A stretch of DNA of 64,000 nt from positions 318,995 through 382,994 of the forward strand of contig PEZS01000011.1 in NCBI GenBank assembly GCA_002778785.1, read 5' to 3'. Both the position numbers and the translations under genes were made by a program. Shown one piece after another: positions 18,067 to 26,803 of this stretch. The notes under the pieces are model-generated. The model ran no database searches and was not told the DNA's origin. It saw only the letters and a list, made by a program, of their open reading frames with translations. How positions within the stretch are numbered: the stretch's first letter is position 1; each line of letters starts with the position of its first letter. Source of the DNA: Bdellovibrionales bacterium CG10_big_fil_rev_8_21_14_0_10_45_34 (GTDB lineage Bacteria > Bdellovibrionota > Bdellovibrionia > Bdellovibrionales > 1-14-0-10-45-34).

Positions 18067-20901
18067 ATGAACTCCATCAAGTTATGGGGTGTTCGACAAA
18101 ACAATCTTAAGAATTTAAATGTCGAATTCCCATTATTTAAAATGACAGTGCTTTGCGGACCGAGCGGATCTGGCAAAAGCTCGCTGGCCTTTGAAACTCT
18201 CTATGCAGAAGGACAGCGCCGCTACATCGAAAGCTTATCCAGCTACGCTCGCCAGTTTTTACACAAAGCCCCGCAACCTCTCATTGAAGATATCGAAAAT
18301 ATTCCCCCGGCCCTTGCAATCGAACAACATAACTCTGTGAAGACGAGCCGATCGACTGTGGGCACACTTACAGAGCTGAATGATTATCTCAGATTGCTCT
18401 TTGAAAAAATCGGTAAACCTCACTGCCCCAATCATCACACGCCCATAGTTAAAGATCACCCTGGTCAAGTGGTAGACAAACTCTTCGAGCATTTCGACGG
18501 CGCCCGAGGGTATGTTTTGGCTCCCATTAAAAAGGCGCAGCTCACTCTTGACGATAAGAAGCTTGCTGGGCTTCTTCAAAAAGATGGTATAAAGAGATTT
18601 TTTGTCAATGGTGAAGTCGTCGACTTTGAAATAGGCACTCAATTGCCAAGCTCTGACTTTGAACTTGTCGTCGATCGAGTCGCAGTTACAAAAGATGATC
18701 GAGCAAGACTTTTAGATTCCGTCTCTCAGTGTTATCAACTCAGTCTTCGATATAACTCTAAGTATACGGGCGGCAAAATGCGCTTTCTGTCGACCGATCA
18801 AAGAGAGATGCGATTTACTGAAGAGAATGCCTGCTCGATCTGTGATTTTACTTTTCCAAAGATCACCTCAGCGTTTTTTAGTTTTAGCTCGCCCGTTGGA
18901 GCCTGCTCAACCTGCAGTGGATTCGGCAATCAGCTTGTGCTCGATGAGTTCAAAATAGTTCCCAAGCCATCCTTATCAATTAAGCAGGGGGCCCTTGCTC
19001 CATTTGAAATGCCCAGCGCCAAGCAAGATCGCAGAGAACTGCTTAAGTTTTGCGAGAAAGCTGGCGTTGACCCGCTTGTACCTTGGGAGAGTCTTTCACA
19101 AAAGGATCGCGAAACTGTTTGGAATGGTAGCGGCAAGTTTTCTGGGGTAAAAGGCCTCTTTGATTATCTTGAGACTAAGAAGTACAAAATGCACGTTCGC
19201 GTGTTTCTTTCGCGCTACAAAACGCAGCAGCTCTGCACAGTTTGTCACGGTAGCCGCTTAAGACCCGAGGCGGCTTTTGTACTCATCGGAAGCCATTCCA
19301 TTCAAACTCTCTCAAAGTTAACTCTCGGAGAACTACTTCTTGAAATAGGAAAATTGGATCTTTCAAACTCAGAGGCAGCTCTCTCAAAAGACATTCGTTT
19401 GCAGCTCACCTCTCGCCTTAAGTTTTTGTCGGACGTTGGCGTACCTTATTTAAACTTGGATCGAGCTACGCGAACACTCTCCGGCGGAGAGTATCAGCGC
19501 ATCCAATTGGCAAACCAGCTCGGGATGGGGCTTAGCCAAATTCTTTATGTGCTAGACGAGCCGACCATTGGGCTGCATCCGCGCGACAACCACCGTCTCA
19601 TTGATGCGCTCAAGGGTCTCGTAGCCCTCAGAAACACTCTTGTCGTTGTAGAGCACGACGCTGATGTTATCAAATCGAGCGACTATGTTATCGAAATGGG
19701 GCCAGGATCTGGCCCATCGGGCGGCGAGATTGTTTACTCTGGCTCCACTAAAGATTTTTTAGAATCTAATGATTCTCTAACAGCCCGCTATCTTAATAGC
19801 CGCGCGCCCCTTGTTGAGATGCACGCAGCGAAATCCTTAGACTATGAGAATCTTAAGTTCTATGTGGGAATCAAAGGCGCCCGCGGACACAATTTAAAGA
19901 ATATTAACGTAAAACTTCCTCTTAATAGCCTTGTTACGGTTGCGGGTGTTAGTGGGTCAGGTAAGTCGAGCCTCATCACACAGACGCTTTATCCGGCACT
20001 CCATTTGGCTCTCAAAAGAGAGCGTATCTCGGGCCTAGAGTATGACACTCTTGAAGGACACGAAAACCTGAGAGACGTCGTTCTTGTCGATCAAAGTTCT
20101 ATTGGAAGGTCTTCAAGAAGCAATCCTTTGACGTATCTTAAGGTGTTTGACGAAGTCAGAAAACTCTTCGCAGCACTAAGTGATGCCATAGATTTGGGTT
20201 TCACTGCGGGTACGTTCAGCTTAAACGTCTCGGGCGGCAGATGCGACGCTTGTCAGGGCGACGGCGTACAAATTGTCGACATGTTGTTTATGGATGACGT
20301 CACACTGACCTGCGAAGAGTGCGGCGGAAAGCGCTACAACCCAGATGTTTTAACGGTTAGGTACAAGGGCAAAAACATAAACGAAGTACTTAATATGACG
20401 GTCCAAGAGGCTTCACTATTTTTTTCTGATAACAAAAATCTTAAGCGCGCACTTGGTATATTAAAAGATGTGGGGCTCGATCACATTCAGCTAGGTCAAT
20501 CATCAAGCACCTTCTCTGGCGGCGAGCTTCAAAGGCTTAAGCTTGCCCGCGAGTTTATGCAAAGTACCCAAAGGGCTACGCTCTACATACTAGATGAGCC
20601 AACAACAGGTCTGCATTTTCGAGAGATAGAGCTACTACTCAAAGCCCTCTGTCGTCTGATACAAGCTGGCGGAAGCGTTATTATGATCGAGCACAACATG
20701 GATGTTATTAGAAACTCCGACTTTGTGATCGAGATTGGCCCTGAAGGCGGCGGTGAAGGTGGCCATCTTCTCTTCGCAGGGGCTCCAAAAGATCTCATTG
20801 CCGTCAAAAGCTCGCCCACCGCCAAATATCTTGAGCCCTACTTCTCTGCAAAGAAAGAAAAGAAGCCGAACACCGGGCCATTTAGTGAGGCCGTTAAGTG
20901 A
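18067..20901 (+). CDS. uvrA: Excinuclease ABC subunit A
   Basis: This is the DNA-damage recognition ATPase of nucleotide excision repair. At 944 residues it matches the standard length. It has two ABC modules: the first Walker A is at about residues 31-40 (GPSGSGKSS) and the second near 627-636 (GVSGSGKSS). ABC signatures are LSGGEYQR and FSGGELQR. Zinc modules are CSICDFT/CSTCSG in the first half, a short CTVCHG hook, and CDACQGDG/CEECGG in the second. It acts with UvrB, which is not in the window. The ATG at 18067 fits the family N-terminus (IKLWGVRQNNLKNLNV). Upstream spacing to PBP1A and downstream spacing to the ABC exporter are small, so co-transcription is possible. Confidence 0.97.
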   Translation: MNSIKLWGVRQNNLKNLNVEFPLFKMTVLCGPSGSGKSSLAFETLYAEGQRRYIESLSSYARQFLHKAPQPLIEDIENIPPALAIEQHNSVKTSRSTVGTLTELNDYLRLLFEKIGKPHCPNHHTPIVKDHPGQVVDKLFEHFDGARGYVLAPIKKAQLTLDDKKLAGLLQKDGIKRFFVNGEVVDFEIGTQLPSSDFELVVDRVAVTKDDRARLLDSVSQCYQLSLRYNSKYTGGKMRFLSTDQREMRFTEENACSICDFTFPKITSAFFSFSSPVGACSTCSGFGNQLVLDEFKIVPKPSLSIKQGALAPFEMPSAKQDRRELLKFCEKAGVDPLVPWESLSQKDRETVWNGSGKFSGVKGLFDYLETKKYKMHVRVFLSRYKTQQLCTVCHGSRLRPEAAFVLIGSHSIQTLSKLTLGELLLEIGKLDLSNSEAALSKDIRLQLTSRLKFLSDVGVPYLNLDRATRTLSGGEYQRIQLANQLGMGLSQILYVLDEPTIGLHPRDNHRLIDALKGLVALRNTLVVVEHDADVIKSSDYVIEMGPGSGPSGGEIVYSGSTKDFLESNDSLTARYLNSRAPLVEMHAAKSLDYENLKFYVGIKGARGHNLKNINVKLPLNSLVTVAGVSGSGKSSLITQTLYPALHLALKRERISGLEYDTLEGHENLRDVVLVDQSSIGRSSRSNPLTYLKVFDEVRKLFAALSDAIDLGFTAGTFSLNVSGGRCDACQGDGVQIVDMLFMDDVTLTCEECGGKRYNPDVLTVRYKGKNINEVLNMTVQEASLFFSDNKNLKRALGILKDVGLDHIQLGQSSSTFSGGELQRLKLAREFMQSTQRATLYILDEPTTGLHFREIELLLKALCRLIQAGGSVIMIEHNMDVIRNSDFVIEIGPEGGGEGGHLLFAGAPKDLIAVKSSPTAKYLEPYFSAKKEKKPNTGPFSEAVK

Positions 20902-20977
20902 TTCGCTTTTATTTCTACTCATGCGCCCCGGTTTGTGCAATAAGCCAAGGTCAGATGAAGTCGTTTGAAAGGCTGAG

Positions 20978-22708
20978 ATGAACTGGATCGCCGCAAAGAA
21001 ACTCTACCCCTACATAATCCCTTATAGGCGTCAGTTTTTTTTCGCCATTTTTATAGGACTATTGTTTGCCCTGACGAGCGGACTTCCGGCCGTTCTCGGA
21101 AAGTATCTTATCGATGATGGCTTTGTAAAAAAGAACATCTCGCTACTCACCTGGTCGTGTGTTGCGATTGTGGTCCTTTATATAATCAACGGATTCTTTA
21201 GGTACATTCACTACTATTTGCTCATATTTTACGGCGAAAAGGTTTGCGCTGATATACAGATAGCCTTACAGCAAAAATTCATGGACTTGAGCTTGGCTTA
21301 CCATAGTGAGAATGATTCTGGAGCAAATTTATCTAAGGTGATAAATGATGTGAACAACATCAAGGTCGGGCTTTTAATGGTTGCAGACATTTTGCGTGAG
21401 CCATTTACTGCCATCGCTCTACTAGGGTGGATTATTTACCTCGACTGGAAGCTCACCCTTCTAGTGATTGTCTTAGCGCCTATACTAGCACTGACTCTCA
21501 AGCAATTCGGCAAAAGCATTCGAAAATACTCTCACCAGCAGCAAGAGACTTTAGAGAACCTCACCTCGACTTTTAAGGAAACTTTAGATGGAGTGCGGAT
21601 TATTCAAGGGTACAATTTGCAGCAGCATATGAAGCAACGGCTTATGAGGGTTGTAGATAATTACCTTACGTCTCGCAGAAAGATTATCACTCGACAAGAA
21701 AGCGCTGGGCCCGTTTCTGACTGGCTAGGCGCAATCGCTTTTACGATAGCGGCCTTTTATATTGGCGTTCAAATCATCGAAGATAAATCAACTTTAGGTA
21801 ATTTTGTCTCATTTATAGCAGCCCTTGGCATTTTGCAGAAGCCCGTCAAAAAAGTCCAAGATGCTTATGTTCGCCTTCAACCTTCTTTCGTTGCCGCCGA
21901 GAGGATACTGCGAGTTTTAGAAAACCCACAGGTTGTTACGGACAAGCCAGCCTCGCGAGCGTTCAACCGCAACTTCAATAATATATCATTTAAAGACATT
22001 AGCTTTAGGTATCCCCATGCATCTTCTGATTCTCTCAGCAACATTAACCTCGACGTCAACAGAGGCGAAGTCATTGCTTTTGTGGGCACCAGCGGAAGCG
22101 GCAAGTCGACTCTTGTCAATTTGCTCGCAAGGTTTATGGATCCCACCTCAGGTTGCATTTTTGTTGATGGTGTCGATATTCGAGAGTTTCGACTAAAAGA
22201 TCTTCGCTCCAACGTGGCACTCGTCACCCAAGATGTATTCTTGTTTAACGATACTATTGCTGAAAACATTCGAGCCGGATCACCAGTCAGCGTTGAAAAA
22301 ACAATTCAGGCAGCGGAGCTTGCCAATGCCAATAAGTTTATCGAAGCCAAGCCGAACAAGTTCGAGTCCACGGTAGGCGAAAGAGGCAGCTCTCTTTCAG
22401 GTGGAGAAAAGCAACGAGTCAGTATCGCAAGAGCAATCTATAAGGACGCCCCCATACTCATCCTTGATGAGGCGACAAGCGCCCTAGATAGTGCCAGCGA
22501 AGTTGAAGTTCAGAAGGGCCTTGATGAACTCATGCATGGGCGCACGACTTTTGTAATCGCACATCGGCTCAGCACAGTCATGAGAGCTGATCGAATACTT
22601 GTGATGGAACATGGTAAAATCATCGAATCGGGAACTCACCGAGAGCTTATCCAGATGGGCGGAAAGTACTCAGAGCTTGAAAGCCTTCAGCTAAGGTCGT
22701 TCGACTAA
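20978..22708 (+). CDS. MsbA-type ABC exporter (fused membrane and ATPase domains)
   Basis: A 576-residue half-transporter. The N-terminal six-helix membrane domain (about residues 15-310) is followed by an ATPase domain with Walker A GTSGSGKST at about 370, Q-loop TQDVFLFN, signature LSGGEKQR, Walker B ILILDEATSALD and the switch histidine in IAHRLS. Length and arrangement match MsbA/lipid A flippases and related multidrug exporters, working as a homodimer in the inner membrane. MsbA itself is plausible but not certain because no lpxK or other lipid A gene lies next to it. It is 76 bp after uvrA. Confidence 0.85.
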   Translation: MNWIAAKKLYPYIIPYRRQFFFAIFIGLLFALTSGLPAVLGKYLIDDGFVKKNISLLTWSCVAIVVLYIINGFFRYIHYYLLIFYGEKVCADIQIALQQKFMDLSLAYHSENDSGANLSKVINDVNNIKVGLLMVADILREPFTAIALLGWIIYLDWKLTLLVIVLAPILALTLKQFGKSIRKYSHQQQETLENLTSTFKETLDGVRIIQGYNLQQHMKQRLMRVVDNYLTSRRKIITRQESAGPVSDWLGAIAFTIAAFYIGVQIIEDKSTLGNFVSFIAALGILQKPVKKVQDAYVRLQPSFVAAERILRVLENPQVVTDKPASRAFNRNFNNISFKDISFRYPHASSDSLSNINLDVNRGEVIAFVGTSGSGKSTLVNLLARFMDPTSGCIFVDGVDIREFRLKDLRSNVALVTQDVFLFNDTIAENIRAGSPVSVEKTIQAAELANANKFIEAKPNKFESTVGERGSSLSGGEKQRVSIARAIYKDAPILILDEATSALDSASEVEVQKGLDELMHGRTTFVIAHRLSTVMRADRILVMEHGKIIESGTHRELIQMGGKYSELESLQLRSFD

Positions 22709-22811
22709 AGAATTGGCTGGGATCTAAATCCTTTCGTGCGGAACGTGAAGATTTTGGCAACAGCCCTCAATGCCCAAATCGCTTCTCGACCTAAGGCCGA
22801 GTAATCAACTT

Positions 22812-22869
22812 TTAGACAGTTTTAGTGTCAACTTGTTCAAACATTTGACGATAAGAACTTAGACAGTTT
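22812..22869. repeat. Pair of 11-bp direct repeats upstream of the sigma-54 activator
   Basis: The sequence TTAGACAGTTT occurs exactly at 22812-22822 and 22859-22869, 47 bp apart, within the 195-bp gap upstream of the activator gene. TTGACG at 22845-22850 could be a -35 element but no good -10 follows at the usual distance. The repeats could be binding sites for a regulator of the activator gene. Confidence 0.5.
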
Positions 22870-22904
22870 GTAGGAATACTTGTCATTTTTAGGGGGATCG
22901 TCAA

Positions 22905-24458
22905 ATGATCAATTGGGATGATTTTGAACATATACATGTGATCAGAAAGCTCAAAGAAATTCTGAGGACGTGGTGGAATATAGAGGTCGTGTTCACCGAC
23001 GAACGCGGACATCTTCGAGGCCTTGAAAAAGACAAAGCCAAGTTTCAAAATTTAGCAGTTAAGGCGATTCTAGAAAAACCGGCATCTCACGAATCTCTCG
23101 CTGTTGAAGTCTCGAAAATGGTCGATGATCTTCGCCAGACGGGAAATCGCTACTCTGTTCGAAAATGGGAGTCAGCTGGCTTCGATGTTGCTCTATTCCC
23201 GATCGTTATTGACGGCGACTTTATAGGAAGCGTTGTCGCTCTTGGATTTTTCAGAGACCCAAGCGAAGTTAATCGCCTGGCTCAGTTGCGAGAAAGGCTA
23301 GCGGCCTTTGGCACTCCACTAGATGTTATAGAAAGGGCGATCCCAGCGATCAAAGCTCTCCATGAAGATCAAAAACAACACTTTGTTGACATTGTCGATC
23401 TCGTTGCAAAAGAAGTTGTCACACTACATTTAGAAATCACAACTAGAGAAGACCGTATCACTGAACTAAACAAAGAGCTTGGCAGTCGCTACAAGTACGA
23501 CAACATGATCGGCAAGTCTAAGCCTATGCAAGACTTGTATGCACTTCTAGACAAAATTAAGGTCGCAGAATCTACTGTGATGATCCAAGGTGAAAACGGA
23601 ACTGGTAAAGAATTAATTGCCAAAGCTATTCATTACAATTCCTCACGAAAAGACAAAGCTTTTGTGATTCAAAACTGTTCCGCATTTAACGACAACCTTT
23701 TGGAGAGTGAACTTTTTGGTCACGCCAAGGGATCCTTCACAGGGGCTATCAAGGATAAAAAAGGATTGTTTGAGATTGCCGACAAAGGCACCTTCTTCTT
23801 AGACGAGATTGGTGACACATCCCCGTCAATGCAGGTTAAACTTCTTCGCGTTCTGCAAGAAGGAACTTTTACGCCGGTAGGCAGTACGGAGCCGCGCAAG
23901 GTTGATGTTCGAATTATCGCAGCGACTAACCGCGATCTCAAAGATATGGTTGAAAAGGGAACGTTTAGAGAAGATTTGTACTATCGTTTAAACGTTATCA
24001 ATATCCGCGTCCCGCCACTCAGAGAAAGAAAAGAAGACATACCTCTTCTCATCGATTACTTTCTAGAAAAGGCTCGTGAAGACGGGCATGGCCGCAAAAT
24101 TGTAACTAAGCGTGCTTTAGAAAAGCTTTATGATTATGCATGGCAGGGTAACGTTCGTGAACTACAGAACGAGATGGAAAGACTAGTCGTTCTTTCTGGG
24201 CAAGAAGACAAAATCACAGCCGATATGCTTTCTAGTCGAATCTTAGAGTCTTCTGAAAAAGGCAAGGTTCAGGGCGCGCGCTTGCAAGGCAAGTTAAAAG
24301 ACGCTCTTGAAGAGCTTGAGAGAGAGATGATTCGAGAGGGTTTGCGCAGGACAGGATGGAACAAGTCAAAGCTTGCAAAAGAACTAGGAATCTCACGAGC
24401 GGGCCTCATAATGAAAGTCGAGAAATACGGACTGGATAAACGAAAAATGCTGCGTTAG
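22905..24458 (+). CDS. Sigma-54-dependent transcriptional activator (Fis-type HTH)
   Basis: A 517-residue enhancer-binding protein. The N-terminal 180 residues form a sensory region without a receiver aspartate pattern; it may be a PocR-like or GAF-like ligand domain (low confidence). A short coiled coil (about 180-195) leads to the AAA+ domain with Walker A GENGTGKE (229-236), the sigma-54 contact loop GSFTGA (276-281; an accepted variant of GAFTGA), Walker B FFLDEIGD and the arginine-finger region REDLYYRLNV. The C-terminal HTH (about 470-510) is Fis-like. It has an AGGGGG ribosome site. A terminator follows it, then a sigma-54 promoter in front of the next gene, which this protein is the obvious candidate to activate. 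Confidence 0.92.
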   Translation: MINWDDFEHIHVIRKLKEILRTWWNIEVVFTDERGHLRGLEKDKAKFQNLAVKAILEKPASHESLAVEVSKMVDDLRQTGNRYSVRKWESAGFDVALFPIVIDGDFIGSVVALGFFRDPSEVNRLAQLRERLAAFGTPLDVIERAIPAIKALHEDQKQHFVDIVDLVAKEVVTLHLEITTREDRITELNKELGSRYKYDNMIGKSKPMQDLYALLDKIKVAESTVMIQGENGTGKELIAKAIHYNSSRKDKAFVIQNCSAFNDNLLESELFGHAKGSFTGAIKDKKGLFEIADKGTFFLDEIGDTSPSMQVKLLRVLQEGTFTPVGSTEPRKVDVRIIAATNRDLKDMVEKGTFREDLYYRLNVINIRVPPLRERKEDIPLLIDYFLEKAREDGHGRKIVTKRALEKLYDYAWQGNVRELQNEMERLVVLSGQEDKITADMLSSRILESSEKGKVQGARLQGKLKDALEELEREMIREGLRRTGWNKSKLAKELGISRAGLIMKVEKYGLDKRKMLR

Positions 24459-24466
24459 TGTTTTTC

Positions 24467-24497
24467 AAAAGCAGAAACTAATTTCGTTTCCGCTTTT
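24467..24497 (+). terminator. Intrinsic terminator after the sigma-54 activator gene
   Basis: A 12-bp stem (AAAAGCAGAAAC paired with GTTTCCGCTTTT, one mismatch) with a 7-nt loop begins eight bases after the stop codon. The descending arm ends in TTTTC. The A-rich and T-rich flanks fit a rho-independent terminator. Confidence 0.7.
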
Positions 24498-24787
24498 CTC
24501 GAATCCCCACGATTTCACGCATTACGAGCTTTCAGTTTCGCTCATGGTTTGAAGGCCTGGAGTGTACGAACTACACCATTTGAAAACGAGTTCGTCGAAA
24601 ATATAGTCGCCGCCTCATGCTGAATTTCCTACTTTTTGATGTCCAACGAATAGCCACTCTGAAAAAGATTCCAGCCGCCTAAAAATATCCGCAAAAATCA
24701 GGTACTTAGGTGCCCCCTGTCGGTAGGTCCACTATGGGATAATTCTTTCCATTACAGTGTAATTTCTTTTTAAACGAAACTGCTTTT
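24498..24787. other. Non-coding leader region before the sigma-54 promoter
   Basis: No gene seen between the terminator and the sigma-54 promoter. The only clear symmetric site is ATTACA-G-TGTAAT at 24751-24763. It ends 26 bp upstream of the promoter and is listed separately as a possible activator-binding site. Confidence 0.5.
24751..24763. promoter_or_regulatory. Inverted repeat, possible enhancer site for the sigma-54 activator
   Basis: ATTACA and TGTAAT form a 6-1-6 dyad centred at about position -58 relative to the predicted start site. Fis-type HTH activators bind short dyads like this. Sigma-54 enhancers usually lie farther upstream (80-150 bp), so this is only a candidate. Confidence 0.35.
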
Positions 24788-24804
24788 GTGGCACGTGCCT
24801 TGCC
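24788..24804 (+). promoter_or_regulatory. Sigma-54 (-24/-12) promoter
   Basis: TGGCACGTGCCTTGCC matches the consensus TGGCAC-N5-TTGC with the invariant GG (24790-24791) and GC (24802-24803) exactly 10 bases apart. Transcription should start near 24815, giving a leader of about 14 bases with a CCGGAGG ribosome site at 24816-24822 before the ATG at 24829. This is a very strong match. Confidence 0.92.
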
Positions 24805-24828
24805 TTATGCTCATACCGGAGGCACAAC

Positions 24829-25692
24829 ATGTCCATTAAGCAAAACGTATTTCAGCTAATTAGTCACATCATGAGTCAGCATCAGGTCGAAGTCGATTTC
24901 ATCGATATGAGTGTTACTGACCACTCAGAGCCGATTCAAAAGATTATCGATTCCGTAGCACGCAATCAACTCGCCCGATTTTTAATTATAGGCAATGACT
25001 TGATAATCCCTTGCGCCAAAAAAGGCGAGCTTATTGGTATTGCCCGTGTACACGATGGCGCAAATTTGGACAATCTTTTCACTAAGCGAATTCAAGCAAT
25101 GCTCCAGTTTGCCTGCGACTCTGCGGATTTGTTCGATAAAGCTGACTATGAGTTTACGACAATTCGTGAACTAAATCCTAATGAAGACTGCGAAGAAGAG
25201 GACCTAGACGAGCTCACTGTTTCTGCGACCTCTGCTATTCTGCTTGAAGCTCACGATCTCGAAAAGGCTCGCCGGTTTGCTATAGATATGCATCAAAACT
25301 CCAAGCGTATAGCTTTTTTACCGCTTGCTGACCTTTCAATTTCTTCAGAAAGCGGCGCCGAAGAGCTCAGAAAGCTTGGTAATATCACACTCTTCATTTC
25401 AGATCTTGAGTCTCTTAGCGTTGATATTCAAAACTCACTTTTGACTCTTCTTTCTGATGATTTAAATAACCTTGAAGATCCGGTGATTATAGCCGCAACA
25501 GCAAAGCCTGTGGCGGAGCTGATGCATTCTGGGAAGGTTGATAAAGAGCTCATTGAGCTGCTATCACAATCGCGCATTCAACTATTGAACGTGATAGTAA
25601 ATCAAAACTGGAAGCAACCCCTTGCAGTGATGGCTAGGGAGTTCACGCCAGCTCCGAACTTACACATAGTCGAAACAAAGACGATTCACTGA
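24829..25692 (+). CDS. Degenerate sigma-54-activator-like protein without ATPase motifs
   Basis: This 287-residue protein is not a recognised family at first sight, but its second half lines up with the AAA+ core of the activator upstream. GNITLFISDLESLSVDIQNS corresponds to GTFFLDEIGDTSPSMQVKLL, and VIIAATAKPVAELMHSGKVD to RIIAATNRDLKDMVEKGTFR. Walker A is lost (an AHDLEKAR-like stretch replaces GENGTGKE), Walker B lacks the DE pair, and the whole GAFTGA loop is missing; there is no C-terminal HTH. The N-terminal about 110 residues look like a small sensor domain. It should therefore not hydrolyse ATP or bind DNA. It is expressed from the sigma-54 promoter and has a strong ribosome site. It could form mixed rings with, or titrate, the active protein. 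That is inference. Confidence 0.65.
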   Translation: MSIKQNVFQLISHIMSQHQVEVDFIDMSVTDHSEPIQKIIDSVARNQLARFLIIGNDLIIPCAKKGELIGIARVHDGANLDNLFTKRIQAMLQFACDSADLFDKADYEFTTIRELNPNEDCEEEDLDELTVSATSAILLEAHDLEKARRFAIDMHQNSKRIAFLPLADLSISSESGAEELRKLGNITLFISDLESLSVDIQNSLLTLLSDDLNNLEDPVIIAATAKPVAELMHSGKVDKELIELLSQSRIQLLNVIVNQNWKQPLAVMAREFTPAPNLHIVETKTIH

Positions 25693-25756
25693 TTAGCTGA
25701 ATCGGTCATTCTTTTAACCGTTTGCCAACTCTACCTAGTTCTGCGAACCTTTTAAT

Positions 25757-26803
25757 ATGGTTGCGTTAGATCCAGTAGAGCTCAGGTTAGAGCCTTACTT
25801 TTCCTTTTTAATGTCGAGTCTCAAAAGCGACGGATTTGAGGTGTACCCCTTAGCAGGCGACGCCTCAGCCCGTCGTTATTATCGAGTGGTGCACGGCGAA
25901 GAATCGAGCGTTCTCATGCGTTGGGAGCCGTTTGAAAACAACAAAGACTATCCGTTTTTAAGCGTTCTTAACCATTTTCAGCGTAATGATGTTCAGGTTC
26001 CTGACGTTATCGCACTCGATCCTCAGGGCGGCTATATATTGCTCGAGGATCTTGGAGATCTCACGCTGGAAAGAAAGTATTGGGAGAGTCAAAACAAAGA
26101 CTCGGCTCTGGGTTTTTATCGCAAGGCAATCGATGAGTTAATTAAAATTCATTACACAGCCACAAACGACAAGAGTGATTGCACCGCCTTTGAGACGACA
26201 TTTGATACCTCTAAATTTCTTTGGGAAATGAACTACGCCTTCCAACACCTGCTTCAAACCATGTTGGGTATTAAGTTTGATGAAGCAGAATCTGGCCGCC
26301 TTCAGACTGAGTTTCATCAAAATTGCAAGCGCCTATCCGAGGAGCCGCGGGTCATATGTCACCGCGACTATCACTCCCGAAATCTCATGATCAAACTTGG
26401 TAAAATGCGGGTGATAGATTTTCAAGACGCGCGAATGGGCCCCATTTACTACGACCTAGTTAGTCTTTTAAGAGACTCCTATGTAGACTTGACCGATGAT
26501 TATGCGCAGTCTTTGATCGATTATTACCTTGTTAACAGACAAGAGCAAAAAGCACCTGCTATTTCTAAAGACGAATTCAGTGAACTATTTGAGATTCAAA
26601 CCGTCCAAAGAAGTTTTAAAGCCTGCGGTAGTTTTGCCAGCTTCTTTAACTCACGCGGCGATAAGCGATATTTGAAGTATCTTAGTCCAACTCTCAGAAA
26701 AGTTTATCTGGCTTGCCAAAGAACTCGTAGCAGCCCGTTTCTGGCTAAAATCATCAATGACAATGGCTTACTTGAGAGAGATTTGGAATCTGAGTTCTCC
26801 TAA
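25757..26803 (+). CDS. amgK: AmgK-like sugar kinase (aminoglycoside-phosphotransferase fold)
   Basis: A 348-residue kinase of the APH fold. N-terminal beta-sheet lysine-region is seen in RRYYRVVHGEESSVLMRW. The catalytic loop is in HRDYHSRNLM (about residues 200-210) and the metal-binding aspartate in IDFQDARMGPIYYDL, a combination typical of AmgK. AmgK phosphorylates MurNAc (and GlcNAc) at the anomeric position in peptidoglycan recycling. The next gene is a nucleotidyltransferase of the MurU type with start and stop overlapping (TAATG), the same pairing as in Pseudomonas. The gene starts 65 bp after the pseudo-activator gene and could be read from the same sigma-54 promoter. Confidence 0.8.
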   Translation: MVALDPVELRLEPYFSFLMSSLKSDGFEVYPLAGDASARRYYRVVHGEESSVLMRWEPFENNKDYPFLSVLNHFQRNDVQVPDVIALDPQGGYILLEDLGDLTLERKYWESQNKDSALGFYRKAIDELIKIHYTATNDKSDCTAFETTFDTSKFLWEMNYAFQHLLQTMLGIKFDEAESGRLQTEFHQNCKRLSEEPRVICHRDYHSRNLMIKLGKMRVIDFQDARMGPIYYDLVSLLRDSYVDLTDDYAQSLIDYYLVNRQEQKAPAISKDEFSELFEIQTVQRSFKACGSFASFFNSRGDKRYLKYLSPTLRKVYLACQRTRSSPFLAKIINDNGLLERDLESEFS

